A DNA stretch of 64,000 nt from Mycolicibacterium anyangense (GCF_010731855.1 NZ_AP022620.1:4092001-4156000), one strand, 5' to 3'. Positions 1 through 9,345 are shown, counted from the stretch's first letter. Numbers and translations: made by a program. Notes: a model not told the origin generated them from the sequence alone.

Positions 1-235
1 CATCGCCGTCGAGTTGCAGGGACCAACTCGACCCGTCCTGCCGTCCCGGCTGGTCTACCGAGGTCGTCAGGAATCCCGACAGTGATTCCCCGTGCTGAAT
101 GCGATCAGGATGGGACGCCTCGAGAGCGCCAACTGCCCGCACTACGAAGCGCCCACGCAAAAACAATCTCCGTTTGGCTGAACCTATGAGCGCGGTCGCA
201 GCTTTGTCAAGCCTCGCTGTAGTGCTAACGACCAT
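1..235 (-). CDS. Partial hypothetical protein, cut by the left edge
   Basis: On the minus strand a frame is open without any stop from an ATG at 235 to the window edge, giving 78 residues that begin MVVSTTARLDKAATALIG. The composition (charged and hydrophobic residues in ordinary proportion, no low-complexity runs) looks like real protein rather than shadow translation. It lies downstream of, and in the same direction as, the SDR gene that ends at 364, so it may be a later gene of that unit. I do not recognise the family. The start is uncertain because no good ribosome binding site precedes the ATG; the C-terminus lies outside the window. Confidence 0.4.
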   Translation of the reverse strand, partial: MVVSTTARLDKAATALIGSAKRRLFLRGRFVVRAVGALEASHPDRIQHGESLSGFLTTSVDQPGRQDGSSWSLQLDGD

Positions 236-363
236 TTCACAAGTGCTTTGCGGATGTAGCGGATGTAGCTGCTGATTGGCACCCGATGTGATGGGGACGC
301 ATAAACACGACAGCGATTGGTAGAGCTTGTCGATTGCTGGCCGTACCGGAGGGGCGCGGATCC

Positions 364-1143
364 TTAACGACCCGGCTCAGCACCGACGGTGAGGAGCTCT
401 CCACCGTCGATGGGGACAGTCACTCCGGTCATGTAGGCCGCGCGATCGGAGGCCAGGAAAGTCACCAGATCGGCTACCTCTCGGTCGGTACCGACACGGC
501 GGAGTGGATTTACGTCGAGCTCGTGCTTCTCGGTCCAGCGAAGAATGGGCTCGACCATGGCGGTCTGGATCTTTCCCGGCGCGACACCGAGGACGCGAAT
601 GCCCTCCCGTGCCCACTCGAGTGCCAGGACGCGGGTCAGCGTGACCAGCGCCGACTTGCTGACGTTGTACGTCGCGAGACCACGCGAGGGGAAGAACGCT
701 GCGGTACTCGCGTTGTTGATGATCACGCCACCGGACGTCATCAGCTCCCGCGCTCTGCACGCCAGGTACCACGGCGTCGACAGATTTACCTGAAGCGTCT
801 CGTCCCACTGCTGCCAGGACACGTTCTCAGCGCGCGTTGCCGCAGGCAGCACGCCCGCGTTGTTCACGAGCACGTCGAGACCACCGAACTCCTCGCGTAC
901 TCGATCCATCAAAGCGCTCAGATCGTCACGGTTGGTCATGTCCGCAGTCACCGCGATAGCGCGAGAACCTCGACCTCCCAGCTCGGCGGCGATGCGAGCG
1001 ATCTCCGCGCCGCTGCGTGCAGCCAGAATGATCGCGGCACCGCGATCCGCGAAACTGCGAACGATCGCCTCTCCGATTCCTCGGCTAGCGCCCGTCACCA
1101 GCACGGTTCGCCCTTGAAAGTCCAGGCTCGGCGATCCTGTCAT
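364..1143 (-). CDS. SDR-family oxidoreductase
   Basis: A classical short-chain dehydrogenase/reductase of 259 residues. Visible motifs are the dinucleotide-binding TGASRGIG (residues 17-24), NNAG, an active-site Ser in NNASTAA and the catalytic YNVSK near residue 160, with a C-terminal PIDGG typical of the family. It probably oxidises or reduces a hydroxyl/keto group using NAD(P). An upstream ATG at 1194 is open, but it lies inside the operator at 1183-1199; the ATG at 1143 is preceded by a GGGAGA ribosome binding site and puts the motif at the usual distance from the N-terminus, so I chose it. It is divergent from the acyl-CoA dehydrogenase operon and shares that operator. The substrate is not predictable from sequence. 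Confidence 0.85.
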   Translation of the reverse strand: MTGSPSLDFQGRTVLVTGASRGIGEAIVRSFADRGAAIILAARSGAEIARIAAELGGRGSRAIAVTADMTNRDDLSALMDRVREEFGGLDVLVNNAGVLPAATRAENVSWQQWDETLQVNLSTPWYLACRARELMTSGGVIINNASTAAFFPSRGLATYNVSKSALVTLTRVLALEWAREGIRVLGVAPGKIQTAMVEPILRWTEKHELDVNPLRRVGTDREVADLVTFLASDRAAYMTGVTVPIDGGELLTVGAEPGR

Positions 1144-1182
1144 CACACTCTCCCGATCTCGCAGTTGACTTGGACACCCTAA

Positions 1183-1199
1183 ATCAAACACCATATGGT
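1183..1199. promoter_or_regulatory. Candidate 17-bp island operator (site 1)
   Basis: ATCAAACACCATATGGT matches 12 of the 16 defined positions of the consensus ACCRAACANTGTTYGGT. It sits between the divergent SDR (start 1143) and the acyl-CoA dehydrogenase operon (start 1228), 28 bp from the latter, so one bound repressor could block both promoters. Confidence 0.6.
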
Positions 1200-1227
1200 T
1201 TAGACTGCCGCAAACAGGGAGGCTTTG

Positions 1228-3567
1228 ATGAGTTACATGCCCGGCGAAGACGCCGAGGAGCTGCGTGCGATCGTCAGAGACTTCCTCTCGAAGCGCTCGT
1301 CGGAGGCCGACGTTCGTCTTGCCATGGACACACCGGAAGGCTACGACGCACAGGTATGGGCGCAGGCGGCAACCGAGCTCGGCCTGCAGGGATTGGCGAT
1401 CCCTGAGGAACTCGGTGGAAGTGGGGCCACCCCAATCGAATTGGGTGTCGTATTCGAGGAGATGGGACGTGCGCTGTACAGCGGGCCGTTCCTGTCGACC
1501 GTCGGACTAGCCGCCTCCGCGCTCACGCAGATCGCAGACGAGTCGATCGTCCGACGGGCACTCGCGGGCATCGCCGCCGGCGACACACTCGCGACGGTCA
1601 CCTGGGCCACGCCGCAGAGTGCGCTCAACTTGATGCGCGCGAAAGAAGAACAACAACGTTGGACCGTCTCAGGGGTCGCCGATACGGTTCTGGACGGCGG
1701 TATCGCATCGACGGTCCTCGTGTTCGCGCAGACATTCGACGGCCTGGAACTGCTCGCAGTAACACCCGATTCATCCGTCCGACGCGAGCAACTCGTCTCG
1801 ATGGACAGCACTCGCAGGCTCGCGACGCTGACATTCGACGACAGTCCGGCCATCTCGCTCGCGAAGGGCGACGAGGCGGACCGCGTGCGCCGACACACCG
1901 CCGACCTCGCCGCCCTGTATCTCGCGGCAGAACAACTCGGTGGAGCGTCGTTCGTGCTCGAATCCGCCGTGAACTACGCGCAAACCCGCGTCCAGTTCGG
2001 AAGGGCCATAGGCTCTTTCCAGTCGATCAAGCATCGATGCGCCGACATGCTGATCGCCGTCGAGTCGGCGCGGTCCGCTGTCTATCACGGGTTGTGGACC
2101 GCGGTGCACGATCCGTCGAATCTGTCGATCGCCGCCAGCCTCGCACGCTCGCTGGCGTCCGACGCCTATCAGCAAGCCGCCGCCGACAATTTGCAGATCC
2201 ACGGTGGTATCGGGTTCACCTGGGAGCACTCTGCTCACCTGTACTTGAAGCGCGCCAAGAGCAGCCAACTTCTGTTCGGCTCTTCAGCCAGCCATCGCGC
2301 GCGGCTAGCGGAGGCGATCGTCACCGCCGACGCAACGACTGGCGACGCCGTTCAGTCGCCGGACGCGGCTGCCGAGGAGCGCGACGACCTGGTTGCCGAG
2401 GTGGAGGCCTTCCTGGCCGAGCACCCTGTTCCCGACGCCGGCGACCGCGAGGGCGACCGTCGCCTGCGCGAATGCCGATTCGACGCGGGACTCGCCGTGG
2501 TCAGCAACAGGCCGGGCCAAGGTGGGCGCGGCCTGGCGAGTTCGCGGCAGGCCGTCGTCGAGGAGATCTTCGCCGGAGCGGGAGCCGCGGACCACTCCGC
2601 GCGGAACATCATCGGGCTCGGTATGGCACTTCCGACGATCTACGCTCACGGTACCGATGCTCAACGCGAGAAGTTCCTGCGTCCGACCTTCTCGGGCGAG
2701 CTCATCTGGTGCCAGTTGTTCTCCGAGCCTGGCGCCGGTTCCGATCTCGCAGGGCTGGCGACCCGAGCCGTACGCGACGGTGACCACTTCGTCGTCAACG
2801 GCCAGAAGGTGTGGACATCGCTCGGGCATGTGGCCGACTGGGGAATCCTCCTGGCGCGCACGGACCCCGACGTTCCCAAGCACAAGGGACTCACCTACTT
2901 CCTACTTGACATGCGGTCACCGGGAGTAGAGGTACGTCCCCTCCGTCAGATCACAGGCGAGGCGGAGTTCAACGAGGTTTACCTCACCAACGTCCGCATC
3001 CCCGCGGCCAACATCCTGGGCGCCGAAGGCGACGGGTGGCGGGTAGCGGTCACGACTCTGGCCAATGAACGCGTGACCCTCGGGCGCAGACCGGCGCCGC
3101 GGGGCTCCGGCCCCATCGGCCAGGCCGTCGAGGTATACCGCAAGGCGGCCGCCGACGGTCGGGTGGATGCTGCGGTTACCGAACGCCTCATGCTCCTGTG
3201 GACACGAGCTGAAGCAGCTCGACTCACGAACATCCGTGCATCCGCGCAGGGGGTCGACCCCGGGCCAGAGGGATCGATCGCGAAACTGCAGATGGCCGAG
3301 CTGCACAAGGCGATCTACGAACTGTGCGTGGATCTTTCAGGACCGGAGGGCCTTCTCGTCGAGGGCTACGCCGAGACCGCACCCACGGAAGCCGCGGTGC
3401 ATGGTGGCTCCGACGTCCGGATGGCTTATCTTCGCTCCCTCGCGAACTCGATCGAGGGCGGCACGTCGGAAGTGCTTCGCAACATCCTCGGCGAGCGCGT
3501 GCTTGGACTTCCGCCGGAGCCTCGACTCGATCGTGACATACCCTGGAAGGACGTACGCCGTTCATGA
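1228..3567 (+). CDS. Two-domain fused acyl-CoA dehydrogenase (FadE34-like)
   Basis: A 779-residue protein containing two acyl-CoA dehydrogenase units in one chain. The first (about residues 1-380) ends with the IHGGIGFTWEH signature near 324. The second (about 387-779) has FSEPGAGSDLAGL near 498 and IEGGTSEVLRN near 741-751, whose Glu is in the position of the catalytic base of this family; the first unit lacks that Glu, so a single active site per fused pair is likely. Mycobacterial steroid side-chain dehydrogenases are usually alpha2beta2 complexes; Mtb FadE34 is the known fused form, and this protein has that arrangement. It should introduce the alpha,beta double bond into a bulky acyl-CoA, using FAD. 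ATG 1228 follows an AGGGAGG site; a TTG three bases upstream is in frame. First gene of a tightly coupled operon to 7937. Confidence 0.88.
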   Translation: MSYMPGEDAEELRAIVRDFLSKRSSEADVRLAMDTPEGYDAQVWAQAATELGLQGLAIPEELGGSGATPIELGVVFEEMGRALYSGPFLSTVGLAASALTQIADESIVRRALAGIAAGDTLATVTWATPQSALNLMRAKEEQQRWTVSGVADTVLDGGIASTVLVFAQTFDGLELLAVTPDSSVRREQLVSMDSTRRLATLTFDDSPAISLAKGDEADRVRRHTADLAALYLAAEQLGGASFVLESAVNYAQTRVQFGRAIGSFQSIKHRCADMLIAVESARSAVYHGLWTAVHDPSNLSIAASLARSLASDAYQQAAADNLQIHGGIGFTWEHSAHLYLKRAKSSQLLFGSSASHRARLAEAIVTADATTGDAVQSPDAAAEERDDLVAEVEAFLAEHPVPDAGDREGDRRLRECRFDAGLAVVSNRPGQGGRGLASSRQAVVEEIFAGAGAADHSARNIIGLGMALPTIYAHGTDAQREKFLRPTFSGELIWCQLFSEPGAGSDLAGLATRAVRDGDHFVVNGQKVWTSLGHVADWGILLARTDPDVPKHKGLTYFLLDMRSPGVEVRPLRQITGEAEFNEVYLTNVRIPAANILGAEGDGWRVAVTTLANERVTLGRRPAPRGSGPIGQAVEVYRKAAADGRVDAAVTERLMLLWTRAEAARLTNIRASAQGVDPGPEGSIAKLQMAELHKAIYELCVDLSGPEGLLVEGYAETAPTEAAVHGGSDVRMAYLRSLANSIEGGTSEVLRNILGERVLGLPPEPRLDRDIPWKDVRRS

Positions 3568-4304
3568 CTATCAACTTCGACTTCACGGGGCGCACAGCGG
3601 TCGTCACCGGTGCAGCACAGGGTATCGGGGCCGACATCGCCCGATTGTTCGCCGCCTCCGGGGCACGGGTCGCGGTCCTCGACCTGAAAGCCGATGCGCT
3701 GGAGGCCGCCTGGGGTGAGCGCAGCGCCACGGTCGCTCCGATCGCCGTCGACGTGTCCGACGCCGAAGCCGTCTCGGCAGCCATCGCCGAGGTCGTCGAC
3801 TGGGCGGGCGGCGTGGATATCGCCGCCAACAACGCGGGCATCACTCGCGATGCCGTGATCTGGAAGCTGACTTCCGAGCAGTGGCGCCAAGTCATAGGAG
3901 TGCACCTCGACGGCACATTCCACGTGACACAGTCGGTCGTCCCACACATGCGCAGCGCCAAACGCGGCCGCATCATCAACGTCACGTCCTATACCGGGAT
4001 GCACGGGAACATCGGCCAGGGTAACTACGCAGCCGCCAAGGCCGGCGTCATCGGCCTGACCAAGACCGTGGCCAAGGAAGTCGCGCGATTCGGCATCACG
4101 GTCAACGCCATCTCACCGAACGCGGCGACATCGATGGTGGCCGGCGTACCCGAGGAGAAGCTGGCGCAGCTGACCGAGGCCATCCCTCAGGGAAGGTTCG
4201 CCGATCCGTCAGAGATCGCCCCGGCGGTGGCGTTCTTGGCCTCTGATGAGGCCGCCTACATCACTGGAACCGTGCTTGCCGTGGATGGCGGCATGTCGAT
4301 GTGA
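3564..4304 (+). CDS. SDR-family 3-hydroxyacyl-CoA dehydrogenase/reductase (FabG-like)
   Basis: A classical SDR of 246 residues: TGAAQGIG near the N-terminus, NNAGITRD, catalytic YAAAK, and a C-terminal AVDGGMSM. The NNAGITRD sequence and overall length are typical of FabG-type 3-oxoacyl reductases, so the likely role here is the NAD(P)-dependent oxidation of a 3-hydroxyacyl-CoA, or a related hydroxyl, in beta-oxidation. The ATG overlaps the stop codon of the fused dehydrogenase (ATGA), showing translational coupling. The substrate is inferred from the operon, not from the protein itself. Confidence 0.87.
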   Translation: MTINFDFTGRTAVVTGAAQGIGADIARLFAASGARVAVLDLKADALEAAWGERSATVAPIAVDVSDAEAVSAAIAEVVDWAGGVDIAANNAGITRDAVIWKLTSEQWRQVIGVHLDGTFHVTQSVVPHMRSAKRGRIINVTSYTGMHGNIGQGNYAAAKAGVIGLTKTVAKEVARFGITVNAISPNAATSMVAGVPEEKLAQLTEAIPQGRFADPSEIAPAVAFLASDEAAYITGTVLAVDGGMSM

Positions 4305-4352
4305 GGTGTCGTGAGCGTCCCACCCCTGTCACCGCGAGCGGAGAAACCCCAC

Positions 4353-5555
4353 ATGGCAACTGACGGAACCCCAGGATCCACCACGAAGGTGAAATACATC
4401 CGGACTCCCTACCTCGTTGTCTCGCAGGAGAAGTCGGCACGAAAAGACGTGTACGGGTCGATCGCCGACAACGTCGTCCGGCAAGCTCAACTACTGCGTG
4501 GTGACAGCGACTCTGACACCGTCATCATCGCGATGCATCCCATCGGCTCGCCCGCCTACCTGCCGTTGTTTCCCGAACTCGCCCGCCACGGCATGCACGT
4601 CATCGGCTGTGCCAATAGGTACTCCACCGGTGACTCCGCGCTGCAGATGGAGAATGTGCTGCTCGATCTCGGCGCCTGCGTCCGAGACGCTCGCGAACGG
4701 CTGGGCTACAAGAACGTCGTGCTTGCCGGTTGGAGTGGCGGCGGATCGCCGATGATGGGCTACCAGGCTGAGGCCGAAAACCCTGTCATCACCCAAACCG
4801 CCGCCGGGGAGCCGACACTGCTTGCCGACACCCCACTCGAGCCGGCCGACGGTGTCATGCTGTTGGCCGCGCCGCGGAGCCGTCACCGGCTGCTGACCGA
4901 CTTCCTGGACGCCTCGATCACCGATGAGATCCAGCCGGACAACAACCGCGCCAGCGAGTTCGACCTCTACGATCCCGCCAATCCGAACCAGCCGCCGTAT
5001 TCAGCGGACTTCCTGTCTGCCTACCGCGCTCGGCAGCGCGAACGCAGCCGGCGCATCACCGAATTCGCCCGCGACAAGCTCGCCGGTCTGCGTGCCGCGG
5101 GGCGCCCAGATGCGGAATTCGCGTTCGTCGTGCACGGCACGATGGCCGATCCGAGGTGGCTCGACCCGACGATCGAGCCGAACGGACGAACCCCCGGGTG
5201 GAGCTACCTCGGCGACCCGGCGATTGCGAACACCAGTCCCGGTGCGCTGATGCGGTTCACCACCACTCGCAGCTGGTTGTCCCAGTGGAGCTTGGACGCA
5301 GCTCAAGTCGACGCCGCCGACGCCGCTCCGCGGGTATCGAAACCGGTACTGATCCTCGTCAACGGGAACGATGACGCTGTCCCCACGAGCCACCCCCAAC
5401 AGGTGTACGACGCGATCACCCACGACGACAAGGAACTAGTCGAACTGCCTGAAGCGAACCACTACTTCAGCGGGTCGGAGCAGAAGTCACATCTGACGAC
5501 CGCGGCGGGACTCGTCCGCGATTGGCTGGAGCGTCATAGTCTGCTCAAGGGCTGA
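4353..5555 (+). CDS. Alpha/beta-hydrolase fold protein
   Basis: About 400 residues with an alpha/beta-hydrolase layout: nucleophile elbow GWSGGG (Ser of GxSxG), an Asp in VNGNDDAVP and a His in EANHYFSG, in the order and spacing of a Ser-Asp-His triad. It is longer than simple esterases, with an inserted lid-like region between about residues 185 and 270. It may be a thioesterase, lactonase or ring-opening hydrolase of the pathway. I prefer ATG 4353 because GGAG lies 9 nt before it; a GTG at 4311, six bases after the preceding stop, would add 14 residues. No signal peptide is visible, so it should be cytoplasmic. The exact reaction is unknown. Confidence 0.78.
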   Translation: MATDGTPGSTTKVKYIRTPYLVVSQEKSARKDVYGSIADNVVRQAQLLRGDSDSDTVIIAMHPIGSPAYLPLFPELARHGMHVIGCANRYSTGDSALQMENVLLDLGACVRDARERLGYKNVVLAGWSGGGSPMMGYQAEAENPVITQTAAGEPTLLADTPLEPADGVMLLAAPRSRHRLLTDFLDASITDEIQPDNNRASEFDLYDPANPNQPPYSADFLSAYRARQRERSRRITEFARDKLAGLRAAGRPDAEFAFVVHGTMADPRWLDPTIEPNGRTPGWSYLGDPAIANTSPGALMRFTTTRSWLSQWSLDAAQVDAADAAPRVSKPVLILVNGNDDAVPTSHPQQVYDAITHDDKELVELPEANHYFSGSEQKSHLTTAAGLVRDWLERHSLLKG

Positions 5556-5609
5556 CCACAAGGTCGGTTGCGGCCTTAAGCACCCATCTCATCCAGTGAA
5601 GGGAAGTTC

Positions 5610-6758
5610 ATGCGAGACGTCGTCATAGTCGATGCCGTACGTACGCCACTTGGCAAGCGCAACGGTGGCCTGAGTTCGGTGCACCCGGCCGATCTTTCCG
5701 CTGCAGTGTTGACTGCCCTGGTCGACCGAACCGGCATCGATCCCGCACTCGTCGACGACGTGGTATGGGGTTGCGTCAGCCAGATCGGTGAGCAGACCTT
5801 CGACATCGCACGCACCGCCGCGCTGAGCGCCGGCTGGCCGGAGTCAGTCCCCGGAACCACGGTGGATCGTCAGTGCGGGTCGTCCCAACAGGCGCTGCAC
5901 TTCGTCGCGGCATCGGTCATCGCCGGCTACTACGACGTCGCGGTGGCCGGTGGAGTGGAGTCGATGTCACGCGTACCCATGGGTTCCGCCACACGCGTGG
6001 GCGGCTCCCCGCTCGGTGCTCGCTACGCCGAACGGTACGGACCCGATTTCCCGAATCAAGGACTCGGCGCCGAGGAGATCGCCGAACGCTGGCACATCAC
6101 TCGCGCCGAGGCCGACTCGTTCGCGCTGACGTCACACGAGCGTGCCGCCGCCGCCGTCGATGGTGGTGCGTTCGACGGCCAACTGGTCCCCGTCGCGACC
6201 GACGACGGGCAGGTCTCCGCGGACGAGGGCGTACGGCGCGGTGGCACACTTGAGACGCTGGGCGGCTTGCGCACCGCGTTCCGAGAAGAAGGAATCGTCA
6301 CGGCGGGCAACAGTTCTCAGATCAGTGATGGGGCGGCTGCACTTCTGCTGATGACCTCGGAGCGCGCAGAACAACTGGGCCTCACTCCTATTGCCCGCGT
6401 ACACACCGGCGTGGTCATCGGCTCCGAGCCCGGAATCATGCTGACTGGGCCCATTCCCGCGACCGAGAAGGTGCTCAAGCGCGCCGGTCTCTCGTTGTCC
6501 GACATCGGCGCCTTCGAGGTGAACGAGGCGTTCGCGACGGTGCCGCTGGCCTGGTTGGCCGAGACTCAGGCCGACCCGAAACTGCTGAATCCTCTCGGCG
6601 GAGCTATCGCCCTTGGTCATCCGCTGGGAGGGTCGGGAGCCCGGCTGGCGACCACCCTCGTACATCATATGCGCGACAACGGAATTCGGTACGGCCTGCA
6701 GACCATGTGCGAAGGCGGCGGCCAAGCCAACGCGACCATCCTAGAACTCGTCTCGTGA
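5610..6758 (+). CDS. Thiolase family acetyl-CoA acyltransferase
   Basis: A full-length 382-residue type II thiolase. The nucleophilic Cys is in VDRQCGSSQQ, the conserved GHPLGGSGA is near the C-terminus, and the second catalytic Cys is in CEGGGQANATILE. It should cleave a 3-oxoacyl-CoA with CoA to release acetyl-CoA or propionyl-CoA. ATG 5610 follows a GAAGGGA site. It is the fourth gene of the operon and overlaps the next gene by four bases (GTGA). A second, gutted copy of a thiolase gene survives at 28102-28305, so this one may supply the thiolase activity for the whole island. Confidence 0.9.
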   Translation: MRDVVIVDAVRTPLGKRNGGLSSVHPADLSAAVLTALVDRTGIDPALVDDVVWGCVSQIGEQTFDIARTAALSAGWPESVPGTTVDRQCGSSQQALHFVAASVIAGYYDVAVAGGVESMSRVPMGSATRVGGSPLGARYAERYGPDFPNQGLGAEEIAERWHITRAEADSFALTSHERAAAAVDGGAFDGQLVPVATDDGQVSADEGVRRGGTLETLGGLRTAFREEGIVTAGNSSQISDGAAALLLMTSERAEQLGLTPIARVHTGVVIGSEPGIMLTGPIPATEKVLKRAGLSLSDIGAFEVNEAFATVPLAWLAETQADPKLLNPLGGAIALGHPLGGSGARLATTLVHHMRDNGIRYGLQTMCEGGGQANATILELVS

Positions 6759-7222
6759 GCACGATCGCCTTCGACGCTCTCGCCGACGCTGCAGGCCGCG
6801 ACCTCGGACGGACCGAATGGACCGTCATCGACCAGGCACGGGTGAACGACTTCGCCGACGTGACCGAGGATCACCAGTGGATCCACGTCGACCCGGTCAG
6901 GGCCTCCGCAGGCCCATATGGCTCGACCATCGCGCACGGATACCTGACGTTATCCTATGCGGGAGCGAGGCTTTCGGAGCTGCTCGACGTTCCGGACTGC
7001 ACCAGCATCATCAACTACGGTCTCGACCGGGCACGTTTTCCCGCGCCACTGAAGTCGGGTACCCGAATCCGCACGCACGGCGTCATCAGCGACGTCGAGT
7101 CGGTACCACAAGGGTTTCAAGTGTCCGTGCGCATCACCGCCGAAGCCGAAGACAGCGACCGGCCTGTCTGCGTCGCCGACGTGAAAGTACGCGTCCTCAA
7201 GGTGCCGACAGGCAGCGAGTAG
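6755..7222 (+). CDS. MaoC-like (R)-enoyl-CoA hydratase
   Basis: A single hot-dog domain of 155 residues with the hydratase-2 signature: DFADVTEDHQWIHVD contains the Asp-x4-His catalytic pair, followed by GPYGSTIAHGYLTLS, which forms the substrate tunnel and oxyanion region in MaoC proteins. It should add water to a trans-2-enoyl-CoA, completing the dehydrogenase - hydratase - dehydrogenase - thiolase set encoded in this operon. GTG 6755 overlaps the thiolase stop (GTGA), so the two are translationally coupled. Cytoplasmic. Confidence 0.88.
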   Translation: MSTIAFDALADAAGRDLGRTEWTVIDQARVNDFADVTEDHQWIHVDPVRASAGPYGSTIAHGYLTLSYAGARLSELLDVPDCTSIINYGLDRARFPAPLKSGTRIRTHGVISDVESVPQGFQVSVRITAEAEDSDRPVCVADVKVRVLKVPTGSE

Positions 7223-7229
7223 CGGCGCC

Positions 7230-7937
7230 GTGAGTCCTTCGTACGAAGGCGGGATGCGCCTGCCCACCGACGACCGCCGTTCACCCGTCGCCGACCGACC
7301 CCCGATGAACAATCCGGACCGGAACCAACCGGGGCACGACCCCGGCTGGCCGACGGAACGAAGGTATCCCGCTTGCACCGAGGTCGACGAGGCATTCGAT
7401 GTCATGGTGCGTTCGTTACGGCGATTTCAGGAGGCCTTGGCGACGTCACGACCCTCGGTGGAGCTCGCCACCGAGGTCGCCCGACACCTACACCGTGATG
7501 CGGCTGCGCTGGAGGCCTTCGGCGCAGCCGAGCACGAGCGGCCATTCGGCAACCTGTGGGACAGACCGGGCAGGGCGCAGGCGATGGCCCCTCCATTCAC
7601 CTGCGAAACCATGAGCGCCGAGAAGGTGTCCGGCACTGCGTATTTCAGTGATTTCTATCTGGGTGCAAACGGCGCAGTCCATGGTGGTGCCGTGCCGTTG
7701 ATCTTCGACGAAGTCCTCGGCAGACTGGCGAACGTGGGGCGTCCACGCACGCGCACCGCGTACCTGCACGTCGATTATCGGCGAGTGACGCCGATTCACA
7801 AGACGTTGAGACTCGATGCCTGGATGGACCGAATCGACGGCCGGAAACTGTATCTGAACGGTCTGCTCCGCGACGGCGTGACCGTTCTGGCGGAAGCCAG
7901 CGGATTGTTCGTCATCCTGCGGCCCGGCCAGCCCTGA
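7230..7937 (+). CDS. PaaI-type hot-dog thioesterase-like protein
   Basis: The C-terminal half (about residues 125-235) is a hot-dog domain with NGAVHGGAVPLIFDE, a PaaI-like thioesterase signature, then a typical AYLHVDYRRVTPI strand. The first ~100 residues are an extra region with charged helices and no recognised domain. It would hydrolyse an acyl-CoA to recycle CoA. GTG 7230 is 7 nt after the MaoC stop; ATGs at 7254 and 7305 are possible alternatives because the first ~30 residues look unstructured. Last gene of the operon that starts at 1228. Confidence 0.75.
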   Translation: MSPSYEGGMRLPTDDRRSPVADRPPMNNPDRNQPGHDPGWPTERRYPACTEVDEAFDVMVRSLRRFQEALATSRPSVELATEVARHLHRDAAALEAFGAAEHERPFGNLWDRPGRAQAMAPPFTCETMSAEKVSGTAYFSDFYLGANGAVHGGAVPLIFDEVLGRLANVGRPRTRTAYLHVDYRRVTPIHKTLRLDAWMDRIDGRKLYLNGLLRDGVTVLAEASGLFVILRPGQP

Positions 7938-7963
7938 CGCGGGGTACTTAGCCGGTATCTACC

Positions 7964-7979
7964 GAGCGCGGCTGCGCTC
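7964..7979. terminator. Possible bidirectional terminator hairpin
   Basis: GAGCGC-GGCT-GCGCTC forms a 6-bp G+C-rich stem with a 4-base loop between the converging ends of the hot-dog gene (7937) and the CrtI-like gene (7978). There is no T-tract, as is common in mycobacteria. Confidence 0.4.
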
Positions 7980-9321
7980 ACGACGTCGGCAGCGCCGAGC
8001 GCCCGGGGACGAACCGAGCGGTGATGCGCTCGGTGACGAGGCGCGCGGACTGCACGCAGCCGCTCTGGCCGCCGGTCGCCCATTCACGGACGCCGTCGCC
8101 GACGTTGAAGAGGTTCGATATGGGGGTGTCCTGAGGTAGGTCCCGACCGGCCACGGCGCGCTGAGCCGGCCACTTCTCGCCCGCGCATATCTGAACAGAG
8201 AGAATGCGAGCGTCGTCGAACCCGGGGCAGTGCTCCCGAAGGTCGTCCATCAGCAGTTTCACTTCGCTCTCCTCGTCGAATTCACCGGTCGCCGGGTGCG
8301 GAGTGCTGGCCGCGAGGAAGAGCCGCCAGCCCGCGGGCGCGACCTCCGGGCAGGTCGCCGTCGGCTCCGCGGCGTAGGCCAGCCGGCGGGTGGGTCCGAA
8401 GAAAACCACACCGCTGGCCGATCCGAGGAGCGGCTGACGGCTGGCGTAGTTGACGGTGATCAGGGTACTTGGATTCGATTGCGCGCGAACGCTTTCCGCG
8501 TAGCCAGGGGGCAAGTTGGCGTCGCCGCACATTCGCACCGTCGCCACCGGGCCCGCGTTGCTTACGACGACCCGCACACCTACGTGGGCGGTGCCGTCGG
8601 GACGTCGAATGGACGCCCCCGCAACCAGGCCCTCGTCATTGAAACTGAAACCGATCACCTCGCTGTTGAGCCACAGTGTGCCGCCGGTGCGTTCGAAGTG
8701 ATCCGCGAGCGCGCGCCACGGACCGATCGTGCCCTCGGGGTGCATCGCATAGATGTCCATGGCGTTCGGCTTGGTGAAGTAGTCGAAGAACACCGCCGCT
8801 TCCACGTCACGCGGCTCGGCGGCGAACACCGCGGTGGTCAGGTTGCGCATCAGCCCTCGTACGAACGCGTTGGCACCGCGAGCCTCCAGCAGTTCCTCGA
8901 GCGTCTTCCCACGTGCCGGTCGCAGCCGGGGCCACCGCCGGGCCAGGCCTCCGACGACGGCGAGGAGCATCCGGAAGACGAAACCCGTCGGACCACTCAT
9001 CACGGGGATGTCGCGTTTCCCGAAACGCAGCACCAGCGGTTGCCGGGGCACACGGGTTCCCATAGCCACGCCGATGTCGGAGAACAGCCGGCCGTTCTCG
9101 CCGCCCTGCTCGATCACCAGGGCGCCCGTGTTAACGAGGAATCCGTCGATGTCGACCGTTGATGCGCGGCCCCCCACCTCGGCACGCTCCTCGACGAGCA
9201 GCGTGCTAAAGCCAGCCGCATTCAGCCTGGCCGCGGCGGCAAGTCCCCCGGCCCCGGCGCCGACGACCAGCGCATCGTACTGAAGAGCGTCGGGCTCGAT
9301 GTCGTGGTCGAGGTCGGACAC
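7978..9321 (-). CDS. CrtI/phytoene-desaturase-like FAD oxidoreductase
   Basis: A flavoprotein of 447 residues with an N-terminal Rossmann motif (VVGAGAGGLAAAARL), the VGGRAST segment that contacts FAD, and a C-terminal NVGDGVREWATGG FAD-closing motif. This is the COG1233 (phytoene dehydrogenase-like) architecture. Family members desaturate, saturate or isomerise isoprenoid and other lipid chains. No carotenoid synthesis genes lie nearby, so a catabolic role is inferred. The frame is open to 9447, but the upstream part runs through the operator at 9346-9362; GTG 9321 gives the normal short N-terminus. Two further flavoproteins of related fold are at 33474 and 34877. Confidence 0.8.
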   Translation of the reverse strand: MSDLDHDIEPDALQYDALVVGAGAGGLAAAARLNAAGFSTLLVEERAEVGGRASTVDIDGFLVNTGALVIEQGGENGRLFSDIGVAMGTRVPRQPLVLRFGKRDIPVMSGPTGFVFRMLLAVVGGLARRWPRLRPARGKTLEELLEARGANAFVRGLMRNLTTAVFAAEPRDVEAAVFFDYFTKPNAMDIYAMHPEGTIGPWRALADHFERTGGTLWLNSEVIGFSFNDEGLVAGASIRRPDGTAHVGVRVVVSNAGPVATVRMCGDANLPPGYAESVRAQSNPSTLITVNYASRQPLLGSASGVVFFGPTRRLAYAAEPTATCPEVAPAGWRLFLAASTPHPATGEFDEESEVKLLMDDLREHCPGFDDARILSVQICAGEKWPAQRAVAGRDLPQDTPISNLFNVGDGVREWATGGQSGCVQSARLVTERITARFVPGRSALPTS

Positions 9322-9345
9322 GGACGGCTCCCCTGAATCGGTGTG

